From contig NZ_VCMZ01000001.1 of assembly GCF_006352475.1 (NCBI RefSeq), positions 1,674,001-1,738,000 on the forward strand: a DNA stretch of 64,000 nt. Direction: 5' to 3'. A program made the translations under genes and the position numbers. This document shows positions 46,507 through 56,686 of the stretch, one piece after another (positions within the stretch are counted from its first letter, which is position 1; each line of letters starts with the position of its first letter). Below the pieces are notes generated by a model, which was not told the DNA's origin, did no database searches, and was given only the letters and a program-made list of their open reading frames with translations. The DNA is from Acinetobacter pullicarnis. Its GTDB lineage: Bacteria; Pseudomonadota; Gammaproteobacteria; Pseudomonadales; Moraxellaceae.

Positions 46507-46573
46507 TCTCACTCAATTAGATAGAATCTGGGAATAAAAATTAATGATTTACTGCATTTAAATTATCGAGAAT

Positions 46574-47083
46574 ATGATGTCGAACTTTCCTACTTTACTG
46601 AGTCAGCTTCACCAATTGGAATTTGATTATGCCGATGGTGAGGGAATTGATTTTGAGCCATTTCAAAATTTTATATCGACAACAGATACCCTTGAGTGGT
46701 TAAGGCTATGGACAGGGAATTCTGAAATTGACCACAGTCCTTTCTTGGTATTTGGTCAAGATGGGACAGGGGGGTATGCCGCTTTTTGGTTAATTGAGGC
46801 GTCGCTCGATATTTTAGAACAACCGATTGTATTTTTCGGTTCAGAAGGCGAAATCGGAGTGGTAGCAAAAAACTTTAATGATTATTTGTGGCTGTTGGCT
46901 CAGAATTTTGGTCCCTATGAAGCGGTTGAAGAATCTCATTCAAATCGATCAAGTAATGCCGTATTTTTAGATTTTGCTGAACAGCATGCGACTTCTGCAT
47001 ATCGTCCTGCTTTTGAAATGATTCAGGCTGCTCAAATAGCTTATCCAACATTCGAAACGCAGATTGAGGCGTTGTGCCGTTAA
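46574..47083 (+). CDS. SMI1/KNR4-like (SUKH-type) protein, 169 aa
   Basis: The central FLVFGQDGTGGYAAFWLIE and PIVFFGSEGEIGVVAKNFNDYLWLLA resemble the SMI1/KNR4 fold common in bacterial stand-alone and immunity proteins. There is no toxin gene beside it, so an immunity role is not supported. The start may be the first or second ATG. Confidence 0.65.
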   Translation: MMSNFPTLLSQLHQLEFDYADGEGIDFEPFQNFISTTDTLEWLRLWTGNSEIDHSPFLVFGQDGTGGYAAFWLIEASLDILEQPIVFFGSEGEIGVVAKNFNDYLWLLAQNFGPYEAVEESHSNRSSNAVFLDFAEQHATSAYRPAFEMIQAAQIAYPTFETQIEALCR

Positions 47084-47151
47084 TCTTGCCGCTGAGTAAA
47101 ATTCTTGTATGCTAATGAACTTCATAAATGATGTATAAACAAGGTTGTTCT

Positions 47152-47583
47152 ATGATTGTTCAAGCCACTCAAGCCGATTATTTAACCTTGATTGATCTTT
47201 GGGAAAGGTCGGTACGTGCAACCCATGATTTTCTGCCAGAAACTGAAATCGCTCAATTAAAGCCGCTGATTTTAAATGAGTACTTTGCACAGGTATGCCT
47301 TCATGTTGTGGTGCGGGATAATCAGATTTTAGGTTTTCTTGGCAGCAGTGAAGATAATATTGAAATGTTGTTTATCGATCCGGATTTTAGGCGCACTGGC
47401 GTTGGCTCAAGTTTGCTTGATTTTGCGGTTAAACAACTGGGCATTCATAAAGTTGATGTAAATGAGCAAAACACTCAAGCCGTCAATTTTTATAAAAAAT
47501 CTGGGTTTGAGGTGGTGGGTCGGTCTGAATTAGATGGGCAAGGCAATCCTTATCCGCTGCTGCATATGGTATGCCCGCAATGA
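47152..47583 (+). CDS. GNAT N-acetyltransferase (YjaB-like)
   Basis: 143 aa. MLFIDPDFRRTGVGSSLLDFAV is the acetyl-CoA-binding motif A, and VNEQNTQAVNFYKKSGFEVVGRS is motif B. Overall it resembles E. coli YjaB. The start at 47152 is preferred (AAGGTTGTTCT precedes it) over the in-frame 47128. The substrate is unknown. Confidence 0.85.
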   Translation: MIVQATQADYLTLIDLWERSVRATHDFLPETEIAQLKPLILNEYFAQVCLHVVVRDNQILGFLGSSEDNIEMLFIDPDFRRTGVGSSLLDFAVKQLGIHKVDVNEQNTQAVNFYKKSGFEVVGRSELDGQGNPYPLLHMVCPQ

Positions 47584-47696
47584 AATATTTTAGCTGCGGC
47601 ATTCCACCGCAGCATAGTTGAAGCAGAGGATTAACATCAAAAAAACCTATTTTACTCAATGTGGTAGATTGGCTGCTCGAATGTTGAAAACTTAAG

Positions 47697-47725
47697 CTGA
47701 CCAACGACCTAGGTTTCTGTATAAT
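47697..47725 (+). promoter_or_regulatory. Sigma-70 promoter of pyrB-pyrC'
   Basis: CTGACC (47697-47702), a 17-bp spacer and a consensus TATAAT (47720-47725), ~30 bp before the pyrB start codon. The short leader has no obvious attenuator. Confidence 0.75.
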
Positions 47726-47754
47726 AGTTCAACTTAACAGATCAGGAATCTCTC

Positions 47755-48771
47755 ATGCACTTGGCGGCATTGCATACTCCGAGTCAGATTCAGCTCAACC
47801 AACAAGGTCATCTTAAACACTTCTTGACCATCGAAGGGCTTTCCAAACAGACCCTCACCAAAATTCTAGATACAGCCAATTCCTTTTTCAATGATCAAAA
47901 TCAACTGATAACCAACTCCTTATTAGAGGGTCGGACAGTCATGAATTTGTTTTTTGAAAACTCAACCCGTACCCGTACCACCTTTGAAGCAGCGGCAAAA
48001 CGCTTATCTGCCAACGTGATTAACATTGATATTGCGCGTTCAAGTACCTCAAAAGGGGAAACTTTACGCGATACTTTGTGGAATCTTGAGGCGATGGCGG
48101 CTGATATTTTTGTGGTACGTCATTCATCTTCGGGTGCAGCACATTTTATTGCACAAACCGTGTGCCCAGATGTGGCGATTATTAATGCTGGGGATGGCCG
48201 TCATGCGCATCCAACGCAAGCCATGCTCGACATGCTGACCATTCGCCGCGAAACCAAAAAGCCATTTGAAGCTTTAAGTGTCGCGATTATTGGCGATATC
48301 AAGCATTCACGTGTGGCACGTTCCGATGTCGCCGCATTACAAACCTTAGGTTGTACCGACATTCGCGTGATTGCACCGAATACTTTGTTGCCGTATGGCT
48401 TTGAGGAATATGGGGCTGGGGTACGCTTGTTCAATAATATGGAACAAGGTATTCAAGACTGTGATGTGATTATGACGTTACGCATTCAAAATGAGCGGAT
48501 CGATTCACCAGCACTGTCTTCACAAGCTGAGTTTTATAAACTTTATGGCTTAAACCAACAACGCTTGGCATTGGCAAAACCGGATTGTATCGTGATGCAT
48601 CCGGGGCCGATGAACCGTGGGGTCGAGATTGATTCTAGTATTGCCGATGGCGATCGTGCAGTCATTTTACAGCAAGTGACCAATGGGATTGCAGTACGTA
48701 TGGCGGTGTTGGCACTGTCGATGCAGGGGCAGTTGCAAGAGCAGGGTTTAATTGAAGCCGTGAGCATATAA
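47755..48771 (+). CDS. pyrB: Aspartate carbamoyltransferase catalytic subunit
   Basis: 338 aa. It condenses carbamoyl phosphate with aspartate in pyrimidine synthesis. The carbamoyl-phosphate motif [13 protein letters not shown] and the aspartate-side [12 protein letters not shown] are intact. The ~30-residue N-terminal extension and the adjacent pyrC' gene match the Pseudomonas-type class A enzyme, in which PyrB and an inactive dihydroorotase form a dodecamer. Confidence 0.97.
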   Translation: MHLAALHTPSQIQLNQQGHLKHFLTIEGLSKQTLTKILDTANSFFNDQNQLITNSLLEGRTVMNLFFENSTRTRTTFEAAAKRLSANVINIDIARSSTSKGETLRDTLWNLEAMAADIFVVRHSSSGAAHFIAQTVCPDVAIINAGDGRHAHPTQAMLDMLTIRRETKKPFEALSVAIIGDIKHSRVARSDVAALQTLGCTDIRVIAPNTLLPYGFEEYGAGVRLFNNMEQGIQDCDVIMTLRIQNERIDSPALSSQAEFYKLYGLNQQRLALAKPDCIVMHPGPMNRGVEIDSSIADGDRAVILQQVTNGIAVRMAVLALSMQGQLQEQGLIEAVSI

Positions 48772-48780
48772 GGGATCGTC

Positions 48781-50016
48781 ATGACTATTGTAAAAATCGA
48801 AAATGTGCGTGTATTAGATCCGATTCAACAGATTGATCAAATTCAAAGTGTTTATCTTGAAAATGGCAAATGGATTGCAGCGTGTGACGATGTGACGGAA
48901 AGCATTGATGGACAAGGCAAATGGCTGATGCCAACCATGGTCGATCTATGCGCCAGAATGCGTGAGCCGGGACAGCAACAACACGGTACACTAAAAACAG
49001 AAGGTCGAGCTGCCCGTGAAAATGGGATTTTACACGTATTTACCCCACCAGACTCCAAGCCAATTGTGCAAGACAATGGCGCTTTGGTGCAGGGCTTGGT
49101 TGAAAAAGCCATGTTGGACGGTGGTATTTATTTACAAGTGATTGGCGCGCAAACCCAAGGCTTAAATGGTAAACAACCCTCAAATATGGCTGGCTTGAGA
49201 AAGGGCGGTTGTAATGCAGTCACCAATGCCAATGCACCGTTTGAAAATGATGATGTGGTGTTACGCACACTGGAATATGCAGCTGGTTTGGGCTTAACCG
49301 TGGTGTTTTATGCCGAAGAAGCACAAATTGCCAAAGATGGTTGTGTGCATGAAGGCTTTATTGCATCACGCCAAGGTTTACCAAGCATTCCAGTATTGGC
49401 CGAAACCATCGCGATTGCTAAATATTTACTCATGATTGAAGCGGCTCAGGTGCGTGCGCATTTTAGTCTATTGTCTTGTGGTGCATCGGTTGCACTCATT
49501 CAGGCAGCCAAAGACAAAGGCCTTCCTGTTACCTGTGATGTGGCGATGCACCAATTGCATTTGACCGACAGCTTAATTGATGGCTTTAATTCATTGGCAC
49601 ATGTTCGTCCACCCTTACGTTCAGCGCAAGACAAACAGGTGTTGCGTGAGGCGGTAAAAACTGGGGTGATTGATGCAATTTGTACCCATCATGAACCCTT
49701 GAGTGCTTCTGCAAAGCTGGCACCTTTTGAGGAAACAGAGTCAGGCATTACTGCGTTTGATAGCTATGTGCCACTTGGTATGCAATTGATTCGTGAAGGT
49801 TTATTAGAACCTTTGGCATGGGTCGAAAAAGTTACCCTTGCACCTGCACGCGTGGCACAGATCCAACAGCGTTGGGAAGATGAACTTGGCTGGGTATTAA
49901 TTGATCCTGAGTTAACTTGGTCGTTAGACAAAAATACGATCTTGTCGCATGGTAAAAATACTCCGCTGATTAACCAGCAGATGCAAGGTAAGGTATTGCG
50001 TACTTTTATTGGCTAA
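48781..50016 (+). CDS. pyrC': Dihydroorotase-like PyrC' (probably non-catalytic)
   Basis: 411 aa, 9 bp after pyrB. Active dihydroorotases have DxHxHxRxPG; here the site reads VDLCARMREPG, so both metal-binding His are lost, as in the structural PyrC' (PyrX) of Pseudomonas. Later His residues in ICTHHEP are partly kept. It probably holds the ATCase holoenzyme together. A separate active pyrC should exist elsewhere. Confidence 0.9.
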   Translation: MTIVKIENVRVLDPIQQIDQIQSVYLENGKWIAACDDVTESIDGQGKWLMPTMVDLCARMREPGQQQHGTLKTEGRAARENGILHVFTPPDSKPIVQDNGALVQGLVEKAMLDGGIYLQVIGAQTQGLNGKQPSNMAGLRKGGCNAVTNANAPFENDDVVLRTLEYAAGLGLTVVFYAEEAQIAKDGCVHEGFIASRQGLPSIPVLAETIAIAKYLLMIEAAQVRAHFSLLSCGASVALIQAAKDKGLPVTCDVAMHQLHLTDSLIDGFNSLAHVRPPLRSAQDKQVLREAVKTGVIDAICTHHEPLSASAKLAPFEETESGITAFDSYVPLGMQLIREGLLEPLAWVEKVTLAPARVAQIQQRWEDELGWVLIDPELTWSLDKNTILSHGKNTPLINQQMQGKVLRTFIG

Positions 50017-50062
50017 GTTTCCAATGAAGCCGATTTAACGTATCTTTTAGTCGATGATGCCT

Positions 50063-50094
50063 AAGGCTCAAGCAGATGAATCTGCTTGAGCCTT
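50063..50094 (+). terminator. Terminator of pyrB-pyrC'
   Basis: A 14-bp perfect stem AAGGCTCAAGCAGA/TCTGCTTGAGCCTT with a 4-nt loop and an AT-rich tail. Confidence 0.9.
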
Positions 50095-50221
50095 ATTTAT
50101 TGGATATATTGAAAAGCACTTTTGGACTGACTTTTTATTACTTATTTAACAATATGACTCGTAATTCAAAAAATAATTTGATTAAATATATCTCAAAATG
50201 AAGATAAGTTGGTTGTAATAC

Positions 50222-51232
50222 ATGGAAAAACAATGGATCAGCGTTGCGCTAATTTCATCAACACTGCTACTTTCGGGTTGTGATTTTTTTAAACAAAAAA
50301 AACCAGAACCCGTCGTTGAAGAAGTAACGAGCTGGAGCTGTAGTGATCAAGCCAATCTGGATCAACTACAAAAAATAGTGAAGGCTGATTATGTGAAACT
50401 GCTGGATCGTCGTTTACGTGAAAATAGCTATTATGTTGCCGACCAAGCCTTGCTGACGACCATTAACAACAGTTTGAAATTTGAAATTAAAAATATTCGA
50501 ACCACGACCCAAGATCCAGCCACTGCAACCCAATTACAGTGTGAAAGCCAATTGTTGGTGGTGTTTCCGAAGGGTTTATTGCAACGTGCTGAAAATGCAT
50601 TTGTTGAACAGCGTAAAGACTGTGAAGAATGTGAAAATGGTACGCTCAGAGACTATATTGAATCGGAGAGTGATGTACGTTTGAGCGATAATCAGCTCAC
50701 AGGTTCATTTAACTATGAGATTAGCAAAACAGATAAAGATGGCGTAATTGTAAATGTACAAAATCATAACGCCGTGATTGAAGGGCTAGCGACAGTAGTC
50801 GAAACTGCCGTGCAATATGCTTCTTATGCCAAGGAAAATAAAGAGAACCAAGAAGCTTATCGCAAAAATGATCAAGCCAATGCACAGCAACAACAGCTTG
50901 CCCAAAAAGCCATGAATATTCGTCATAAAGAATTGCTGGCTGAAAAAACCAAGCAGGTTGAACAACTCAATCAAGCTTGGGATGACCTCAGTGTAGAACA
51001 GCGTGCTGAGCTCAAACAAGCGCAGGCGGAATGGTTTGAAAAGCGTGATATCGACTGTAAAGTACTTGCGCAAAAAGACGTCTACAGCCTTGCGGATGGT
51101 GAAAGAGAAACCTATCAAAAGCATTATAGTTATTGGGATGATGCGATGCGTGCGCAGAATCAACAGATGCAATATAACAAATGTTTTAATCAACGTACCG
51201 AAGAGCGCAGTGCTTATTTAACAACACTTTAG
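50222..51232 (+). CDS. Hypothetical lipoprotein, 336 aa
   Basis: The signal peptide ends with lipobox LLSGC (Cys ~20), and the next residue is Asp, which may favour inner-membrane retention. The mature part has a mixed domain followed by a long Gln/Lys/Glu-rich coiled coil (~residues 200-290). No catalytic motif or known family is recognised. It is a stand-alone gene flanked by terminators. Confidence 0.75.
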   Translation: MEKQWISVALISSTLLLSGCDFFKQKKPEPVVEEVTSWSCSDQANLDQLQKIVKADYVKLLDRRLRENSYYVADQALLTTINNSLKFEIKNIRTTTQDPATATQLQCESQLLVVFPKGLLQRAENAFVEQRKDCEECENGTLRDYIESESDVRLSDNQLTGSFNYEISKTDKDGVIVNVQNHNAVIEGLATVVETAVQYASYAKENKENQEAYRKNDQANAQQQQLAQKAMNIRHKELLAEKTKQVEQLNQAWDDLSVEQRAELKQAQAEWFEKRDIDCKVLAQKDVYSLADGERETYQKHYSYWDDAMRAQNQQMQYNKCFNQRTEERSAYLTTL

Positions 51233-51266
51233 TCTCGATACGATTTGTACGATACGTCGTACTAAT

Positions 51267-51304
51267 AAAAAACAGCCGATTGAGCCATCAATCGGCTGTT
51301 TTTT
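51267..51304 (+). terminator. Terminator after the lipoprotein gene
   Basis: Stem AACAGCCGAT/ATCGGCTGTT with A- and T-runs on the two sides. Confidence 0.9.
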
Positions 51305-51398
51305 ATTGGCTATAGAGGATCACTTTAATTGCAGTGAAAATTGCACATCTCATCAATTATTGGCATCATCGACGGGTCTTTAAAATGTAGAAGAAGCT

Positions 51399-52184
51399 AT
51401 GCGAATCAGTATTGTTGGAGCAGGGCGTGTGGCAACACATTTGGCTAAAATTTTATCCTCACAACATCAGATGGTGCAGATTTTTAGCCCAACGCTGCTA
51501 CATGCACAGCAATTGGCCAAGCAAGTTCAGGCTAGTGCTGTTGCACGAATTGAAGATTTAGATTGCACGGTCGATTTGCTGATGATTGCGGTGAGTGACC
51601 GAGCAATTTCAACCTGTATTCAACAATTGGCGCAGCAGTTTAATCAGACTTTGATCGTACACACTTCGGGCAGTACCCATTTGGATATATTGACCGAGCA
51701 CTATGCGCGTGCAGGGGTATTTTATCCACTTCAGACCTTTAGCTTAGACTGTGAAATTGATTGGGCGCAGACGCCACTTTTTATTGAGACAGCACGGCCT
51801 GAAGATCTCGCGATGTTAAAAGGTATTGCAGATGGCTTGAGTCAACGGATTTATCAATACAACTCAGCACAACGCTTAAGTTTGCACTTGGCCGCGGTAT
51901 TTGCATGTAATTTTAGTAATTACTGTTATGACATGGCAGCACAAATTACCACGGCTGAACAGGTTGATTTTAGTTTATTACATCCACTGATTTTAGAAAC
52001 TGCCAAAAAAGCCACGCAAAACTCGCCTGAGCAAATGCAAACTGGACCAGCCGTGCGTCAGGATCAACATATTTTGGCGATGCATCAACAGATGCTTGAA
52101 CAGGCACAGCGTCCTGATTTAGAAGCGGTCTATAAACGAATGAGCGAAGAAATTTTAAAGCGCCATCATCCTGAGGCGCTTTAA
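51399..52184 (+). CDS. DUF2520 Rossmann-fold oxidoreductase-like protein
   Basis: 261 aa. The NAD(P)-binding motif ISIVGAGRVATHLA lies at the start, VHTSGSTHLDIL and GVFYPLQTFS are typical of DUF2520 proteins, and the C-terminal helical domain resembles ketopantoate/6PGDH-type enzymes. The substrate is unknown. It converges with trmB, only 34 bp apart. Confidence 0.82.
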   Translation: MRISIVGAGRVATHLAKILSSQHQMVQIFSPTLLHAQQLAKQVQASAVARIEDLDCTVDLLMIAVSDRAISTCIQQLAQQFNQTLIVHTSGSTHLDILTEHYARAGVFYPLQTFSLDCEIDWAQTPLFIETARPEDLAMLKGIADGLSQRIYQYNSAQRLSLHLAAVFACNFSNYCYDMAAQITTAEQVDFSLLHPLILETAKKATQNSPEQMQTGPAVRQDQHILAMHQQMLEQAQRPDLEAVYKRMSEEILKRHHPEAL

Positions 52185-52218
52185 CTTGAGCAAAAAAGTG
52201 GGAAAAGATCGTAATAGA

Positions 52219-52947
52219 TTAGTGAATTTTCTTAAAAAGAAAATCATTAATTTCATGGCCTGATTCGATACCACGGCGTTCAAATTTGGTCTGTGGACGC
52301 CAGTCAGGACGAGGATAACTGTTGCCTTTGCCTGCCATGTTTTCAAGAGCGGGGCGGTTGTCTAATACATCTAACATCCACTCCGCATAAGGTACCCAGT
52401 CGGTTGCGGCATGAAAAGTGCCACCGAGTTTTAACTTTTGCTCAACCAAAGGCATGCGGTCATGACTGACAAAGCGACGTTTGAAATGACGTTTTTTCTG
52501 CCAAGGATCTGGGAAATAAAGTTGTACGGTATCAATGCTATTGTCTGGCATTTCTTTGAGTACTTGAATGGCATCAGCATCAAGTACGCGTAAGTTATCT
52601 AGTTCAGCCATACCCGCTTCATAAACACATTGAGCGATACCAGGCACATGGACTTCGATGCCAACAAAATTGCGTTCAGGATTGGCTTTGGCCATGAGCA
52701 CAAAGGAGCGACCCATTCCAAATCCAATTTCTACGGTCAGTGGGCGTTCTGGATGTGGAAAATGTTGTCTTAGATCAGCAACAGGGTATTGCAAAATAAA
52801 ATGTGCATGTTGTTCAAGCGCAGTCCGTTGAGAGGTGTTCAACGGGGCAGATCGACGCATAAAAGTGACGATTTCGCGCTGTTCAGCTAAATGCTCTAAT
52901 TCGACTGGCTGCGCTTCAAGTAGATCGTTCGACATAAGGTGGGTCAA
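52219..52947 (-). CDS. trmB: tRNA (guanine-N7-)-methyltransferase
   Basis: 242 aa. It methylates G46 of tRNA. The SAM-binding VEIGFGMGRSFVLMAKANPE and the catalytic PDPWQKKRHFKRRFV are clearly present. The start could be residue 1 or Met-5. A single-gene unit divergent from the Hsp70 gene. Confidence 0.95.
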   Translation of the reverse strand: MTHLMSNDLLEAQPVELEHLAEQREIVTFMRRSAPLNTSQRTALEQHAHFILQYPVADLRQHFPHPERPLTVEIGFGMGRSFVLMAKANPERNFVGIEVHVPGIAQCVYEAGMAELDNLRVLDADAIQVLKEMPDNSIDTVQLYFPDPWQKKRHFKRRFVSHDRMPLVEQKLKLGGTFHAATDWVPYAEWMLDVLDNRPALENMAGKGNSYPRPDWRPQTKFERRGIESGHEINDFLFKKIH

Positions 52948-53151
52948 TATACAATTTCAAAAGGGCTATTTTAATTCTTTGGTGGGTGATGTCAAACCTT
53001 GTGCAAGGTCTTATTATATCTTCTCGATTTTAATCAGCTATACTTGTGTTCATTCGGATGCTGCTAAGCCTTCATTATATATAGAAAAAACATGAATAAT
53101 CCAGTAATATAAGACTTTTCATACCTACACTGATTGTGGAATTGAATAAAA

Positions 53152-54852
53152 ATGCAAGAACTAAAACCTTTAATTGCCATAGACTTAGGAACAAGTAACT
53201 CACTTGTAGGTGTATTTGAAAATGGTCAAGTTCGACTCATCCACAATGCTTATGGCACCTTACTGACTCCCTCTGCAATTGCTCTCGATGAAAAGGGTCA
53301 TATTTTAATTGGTCAAGCTGCACTTGAACTGCGCTATTTAGGACAGCCTGTTTTAAGTAGTTTTAAACGTTTGATGGGGACAGCAAAAACGCTCAGGTTG
53401 GGGCAAAAAAACCTGACTGCCATTGAGCTTTCTTCTTTGATTATTAAGTCATTAAAACAAGATGCTGAACAATCGTTAGGTCAAGATATTGAACAGGCGA
53501 TTATTACAGTGCCTGCCTATTTTAATGATATTCAGCGGCAGGCCACGGTTTCTGCAGCTGAATTGGCAGGTTTAAACGTCAGTCGTTTAATTAATGAACC
53601 GACTGCTGCGGCTTTGGCTTACGGCCTCGGTCAAACGGAAGACAGTTGTTTTTTGATTTTTGATTTAGGCGGTGGGACCTTTGATGTCTCGATTGTTGAG
53701 ATTTTTGATGGAGTGATTGAGGTGCGCGCCAGTGCGGGGGATAACTATCTCGGTGGTGATGATTTTGTACAACTCATTATGAAAAATTTTTGGAAACAAA
53801 ACGCAAAGCTTTTTCACTATGAAGAAAATATTTGGCCAGATGAAATTGAAATTGCACTCAGAGAAAAGGCCCAGATTGCGTTGCACCAGTTGAGTCGCAA
53901 TCCAGCAACAGAATTAAAATTTATCTGGGAAGGGGTTGAAGCTCATTTTAGTCTCACACAAGCTGATTTGATCCAGTGGGCAGAACCGTTGTTACAGCGA
54001 CTACGTCGTCCTTTAGAACGAGCACTCAGAGATGCGCGTATTCGACCAGAACAGATCGACCAAGTGATTATGGTTGGTGGTGCGACGCGAATGCCCGTTG
54101 TACGAAAGTTGGTGACCAAGTTATTTGGCCGTTTTCCGTCAACCAGTATCCAACCAGATGAGGCGATTGTCCGTGGCGCCTGTGTGCAAGCGGGACTTAA
54201 AGCCAAAGATCAGGCGTTAAAGGAAGTGGTGCTGACAGATGTTTGCCCATTTAGCTTAGGCATTGCTGTCGAAGAGGAAGAGCTATTTTCGCCAATTTTG
54301 GAGCGAAATATTGTAATTCCAGCCAGTCGAGTGAGCCGCTATAGTGCGACCCAAAAAGGACAGCGCCAGATTAGTGTCAAAGTTTTTCAAGGCGAGCACC
54401 GTATGTGCAAGGAAAATGTCTTTCTTGGAGATTTGGAGGTGAAACTCCCTGTAAATAACGAGTATTTAAGTATTGATATTCGTTTTTCATATAATCCGAA
54501 TGGTATTTTAGATGTCGATGTTGAGATTCCTGCAACAGGGGAAAAACTACAAAAAGTGCTAATGAATAATCAAAGCACCATGACACCTGAGCAAATTCAA
54601 ATTTCACGTGAGCAATTACAACAATTGAAATTACATCCTCGGGATAATTTGATCAATAAAAGTTTATTACTGCGTGCTGAACGGCTTTATAGCGAACATA
54701 CTGGAGATATCCGTGTACAAATTGGGGAGCGTACCCAACATTTCTATCAGATACTTGAGCAGCAAAATGAGCGTAATATTATTGAGGTTAGGCAGTATTT
54801 TGAAGACTTTATAAAGGATATTGAAAAACTACAGGTTTTTGATGATTATTAA
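53152..54852 (+). CDS. hscC: HscC-type Hsp70 chaperone
   Basis: 566 aa, shorter than DnaK (~640) and near E. coli HscC (556). The ATPase motifs are IDLGTSNSLVGVF, FDLGGGTFDVSIVE and VMVGGATRMPVVRK; the substrate-binding domain is short and lacks the long DnaK lid tail. In E. coli HscC works with the J-proteins DjlB and DjlC. Two such proteins are encoded just downstream on the opposite strand, supporting a dedicated chaperone set. Confidence 0.9.
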   Translation: MQELKPLIAIDLGTSNSLVGVFENGQVRLIHNAYGTLLTPSAIALDEKGHILIGQAALELRYLGQPVLSSFKRLMGTAKTLRLGQKNLTAIELSSLIIKSLKQDAEQSLGQDIEQAIITVPAYFNDIQRQATVSAAELAGLNVSRLINEPTAAALAYGLGQTEDSCFLIFDLGGGTFDVSIVEIFDGVIEVRASAGDNYLGGDDFVQLIMKNFWKQNAKLFHYEENIWPDEIEIALREKAQIALHQLSRNPATELKFIWEGVEAHFSLTQADLIQWAEPLLQRLRRPLERALRDARIRPEQIDQVIMVGGATRMPVVRKLVTKLFGRFPSTSIQPDEAIVRGACVQAGLKAKDQALKEVVLTDVCPFSLGIAVEEEELFSPILERNIVIPASRVSRYSATQKGQRQISVKVFQGEHRMCKENVFLGDLEVKLPVNNEYLSIDIRFSYNPNGILDVDVEIPATGEKLQKVLMNNQSTMTPEQIQISREQLQQLKLHPRDNLINKSLLLRAERLYSEHTGDIRVQIGERTQHFYQILEQQNERNIIEVRQYFEDFIKDIEKLQVFDDY

Positions 54853-54868
54853 TCATCATCATTTTTTT
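54841..54868 (+). terminator. Terminator overlapping the hscC stop
   Basis: GATGATT/AATCATC stem around the stop codon with a downstream T-run. Confidence 0.6.
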
Positions 54869-55122
54869 ATTTGCAAATTCAATCATTGATTATTTTTATC
54901 GGAAAGCTAAAGTGCGAAGTACAATAGAGTGTCTTTATATATCACTTTAGCTCCAATTGATTTTATGTTGGCCAATTTTATAAATTTGATCAGCTTAGAA
55001 AGTAAATAAACAAACTGTATTTTCTGCAGAAACCAACCCAATAAGCAGATTATCCGACTAGAATCATACTAAATAGAAAGTGACCCAAAAGAATAGTCAT
55101 GCCAAATGGCATCGAAAATAAT

Positions 55123-56268
55123 TTAATTAAGAAATTCAAAATTTTTATATAAAAAATAGCTACTGACTAGCAAGATCATACTCACCCATAGAAGACTTTT
55201 CCAGAAATGCAAGTCTGTTAAAAATAAGTCATTTGAGTCAGGGCTAGAATGCTGAGCTGACAAAGGATTGTGCTGTTCAAATGCAGTTTGATCAGCAGAG
55301 TGGCTAAGTTGTTGTTGCAGCTCAAACATTTTAACAGGGCTAAAGTCTTGTGGATCTATAAATGATTCTAAATGCTTGGGATCCACGTCTAAGGACGTAG
55401 ACCAGATCGATTGATAGAGGTGATACTCAATAAGTTTACTTTGTAAGCGCTGAGGATAATAATCTTCACTATAATTTTGTTGATCCTCTGGGTAGCAGGA
55501 TTCCCATAGTGCTAGGAAACGTTGAAACTGAGGATTAGCAATCTCAGCATCAATTTCAGCCAATGGTGCAAGGAGTTGATCTTTAATTGTAATTTGTTCA
55601 CTAATATTGAACTGATCACGTTGAGTGAGCAGCAATTGAAATTGATGATAAACATCATCATCGATTTTTTGATTCCACAGGGCTTGACTCAGTTCATCTA
55701 AAGTCTGATTAAAGCAATGCGTTGTTGCATTCACATCACATCCCAATTGGGTACAGCGATGAGAGGTTAAATTTTGAAGGGTATCCGGTATTGCATGAGG
55801 TGCCAGTAAGAAAAAAAAATCCTCTAAATCTTGCGTATCTAATAAGCGTTGAATTCGTTCGAGCTGCATGTGCTGTTGTGCGGCATCATTGAGTTGCTCA
55901 ATCATTTGCTTTAATTCAAAGAGTGCTTCACGTAATTGGAATTGAATGTTTTTCTGCTCAACTTGCAGCACTAGATGTTGGTATTTAGAAGTAATTTCAT
56001 CATTTAAATCGAAGGGTACAATCGGTTGTTGTTGTAAGTCGGTATTATTGGAACGCAAAATCATCTGATCCTCAGCATATCGTTGAGGATCACCCAAATT
56101 GTCTTGATATTCAGCAGCAAGCTTGGCTTCTTGTAATGCATCGCGAAGCTGAATAAAGGCCTCAGTGTCAGTTTCTTGGTTAATTAACTTCAGTTGCAGT
56201 GCATATGCTTTTTTTATAGCGCGCAGATCAGATGTGGGTTCAAGGGACAAATATTGCCAACAGTTCAT
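55123..56268 (-). CDS. DjlB/DjlC-like divergent J-domain membrane protein
   Basis: 381 aa. The first ~50 residues fit the J-domain helices of DjlB/DjlC (CWQYLSLEPTSDLRAIKKAYALQLK, then a TEAFIQLRDALQEA helix). The canonical HPD loop is replaced by INQETD. The middle is soluble and Gln/Leu-rich, and one TM helix lies near the C-terminus (LLWVSMILLVSSYFLYK). It is a likely partner of HscC. ISAba1 lies 347 bp upstream with its outward promoter facing this gene. Confidence 0.8.
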   Translation of the reverse strand: MNCWQYLSLEPTSDLRAIKKAYALQLKLINQETDTEAFIQLRDALQEAKLAAEYQDNLGDPQRYAEDQMILRSNNTDLQQQPIVPFDLNDEITSKYQHLVLQVEQKNIQFQLREALFELKQMIEQLNDAAQQHMQLERIQRLLDTQDLEDFFFLLAPHAIPDTLQNLTSHRCTQLGCDVNATTHCFNQTLDELSQALWNQKIDDDVYHQFQLLLTQRDQFNISEQITIKDQLLAPLAEIDAEIANPQFQRFLALWESCYPEDQQNYSEDYYPQRLQSKLIEYHLYQSIWSTSLDVDPKHLESFIDPQDFSPVKMFELQQQLSHSADQTAFEQHNPLSAQHSSPDSNDLFLTDLHFWKSLLWVSMILLVSSYFLYKNFEFLN

Positions 56269-56647
56269 TTATAATTCTCGAAGAATAAAACAACTACTTA
56301 ATTTAAATTCAACTACAGTCTCAACCAATTTTTTTATTTTAGTTGATCACTTTATACGTTCAAGTCTATTGCTAAAGTAATGCATGTTGAGACCGACTTA
56401 AGTAATTTTTTGGTTGGGTGTTGATCAGTATCATGGGGTTTATTCACTGTAACAAGTTAGGTCAGTAATCCGTACTTTAAAATTGTTTTAAGGCTGTAAG
56501 TGAGAACTAAGTTTAATGATAACAATATTTCACATAGGCTTAATGTTTAGATATCAATACTATAGATTGAAATGATAGAAAACAACTACACAATGCATCA
56601 TCTTGTAAAATGAATCTCTGTACACGACAAAAATAGATAACTCATTG

Positions 56648-56675
56648 AAATAATGTCATAATAATTGTTTTCTAA
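56648..56675 (-). promoter_or_regulatory. ISAba1 outward promoter
   Basis: Minus strand: TTAGAA (56675-56670), a 16-bp spacer, TTATTT (56653-56648). These are the known ISAba1 outward -35 and -10 boxes. They point toward the djl-like gene that starts at 56268. Confidence 0.8.
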
Positions 56676-56686
56676 CGACGAATACT

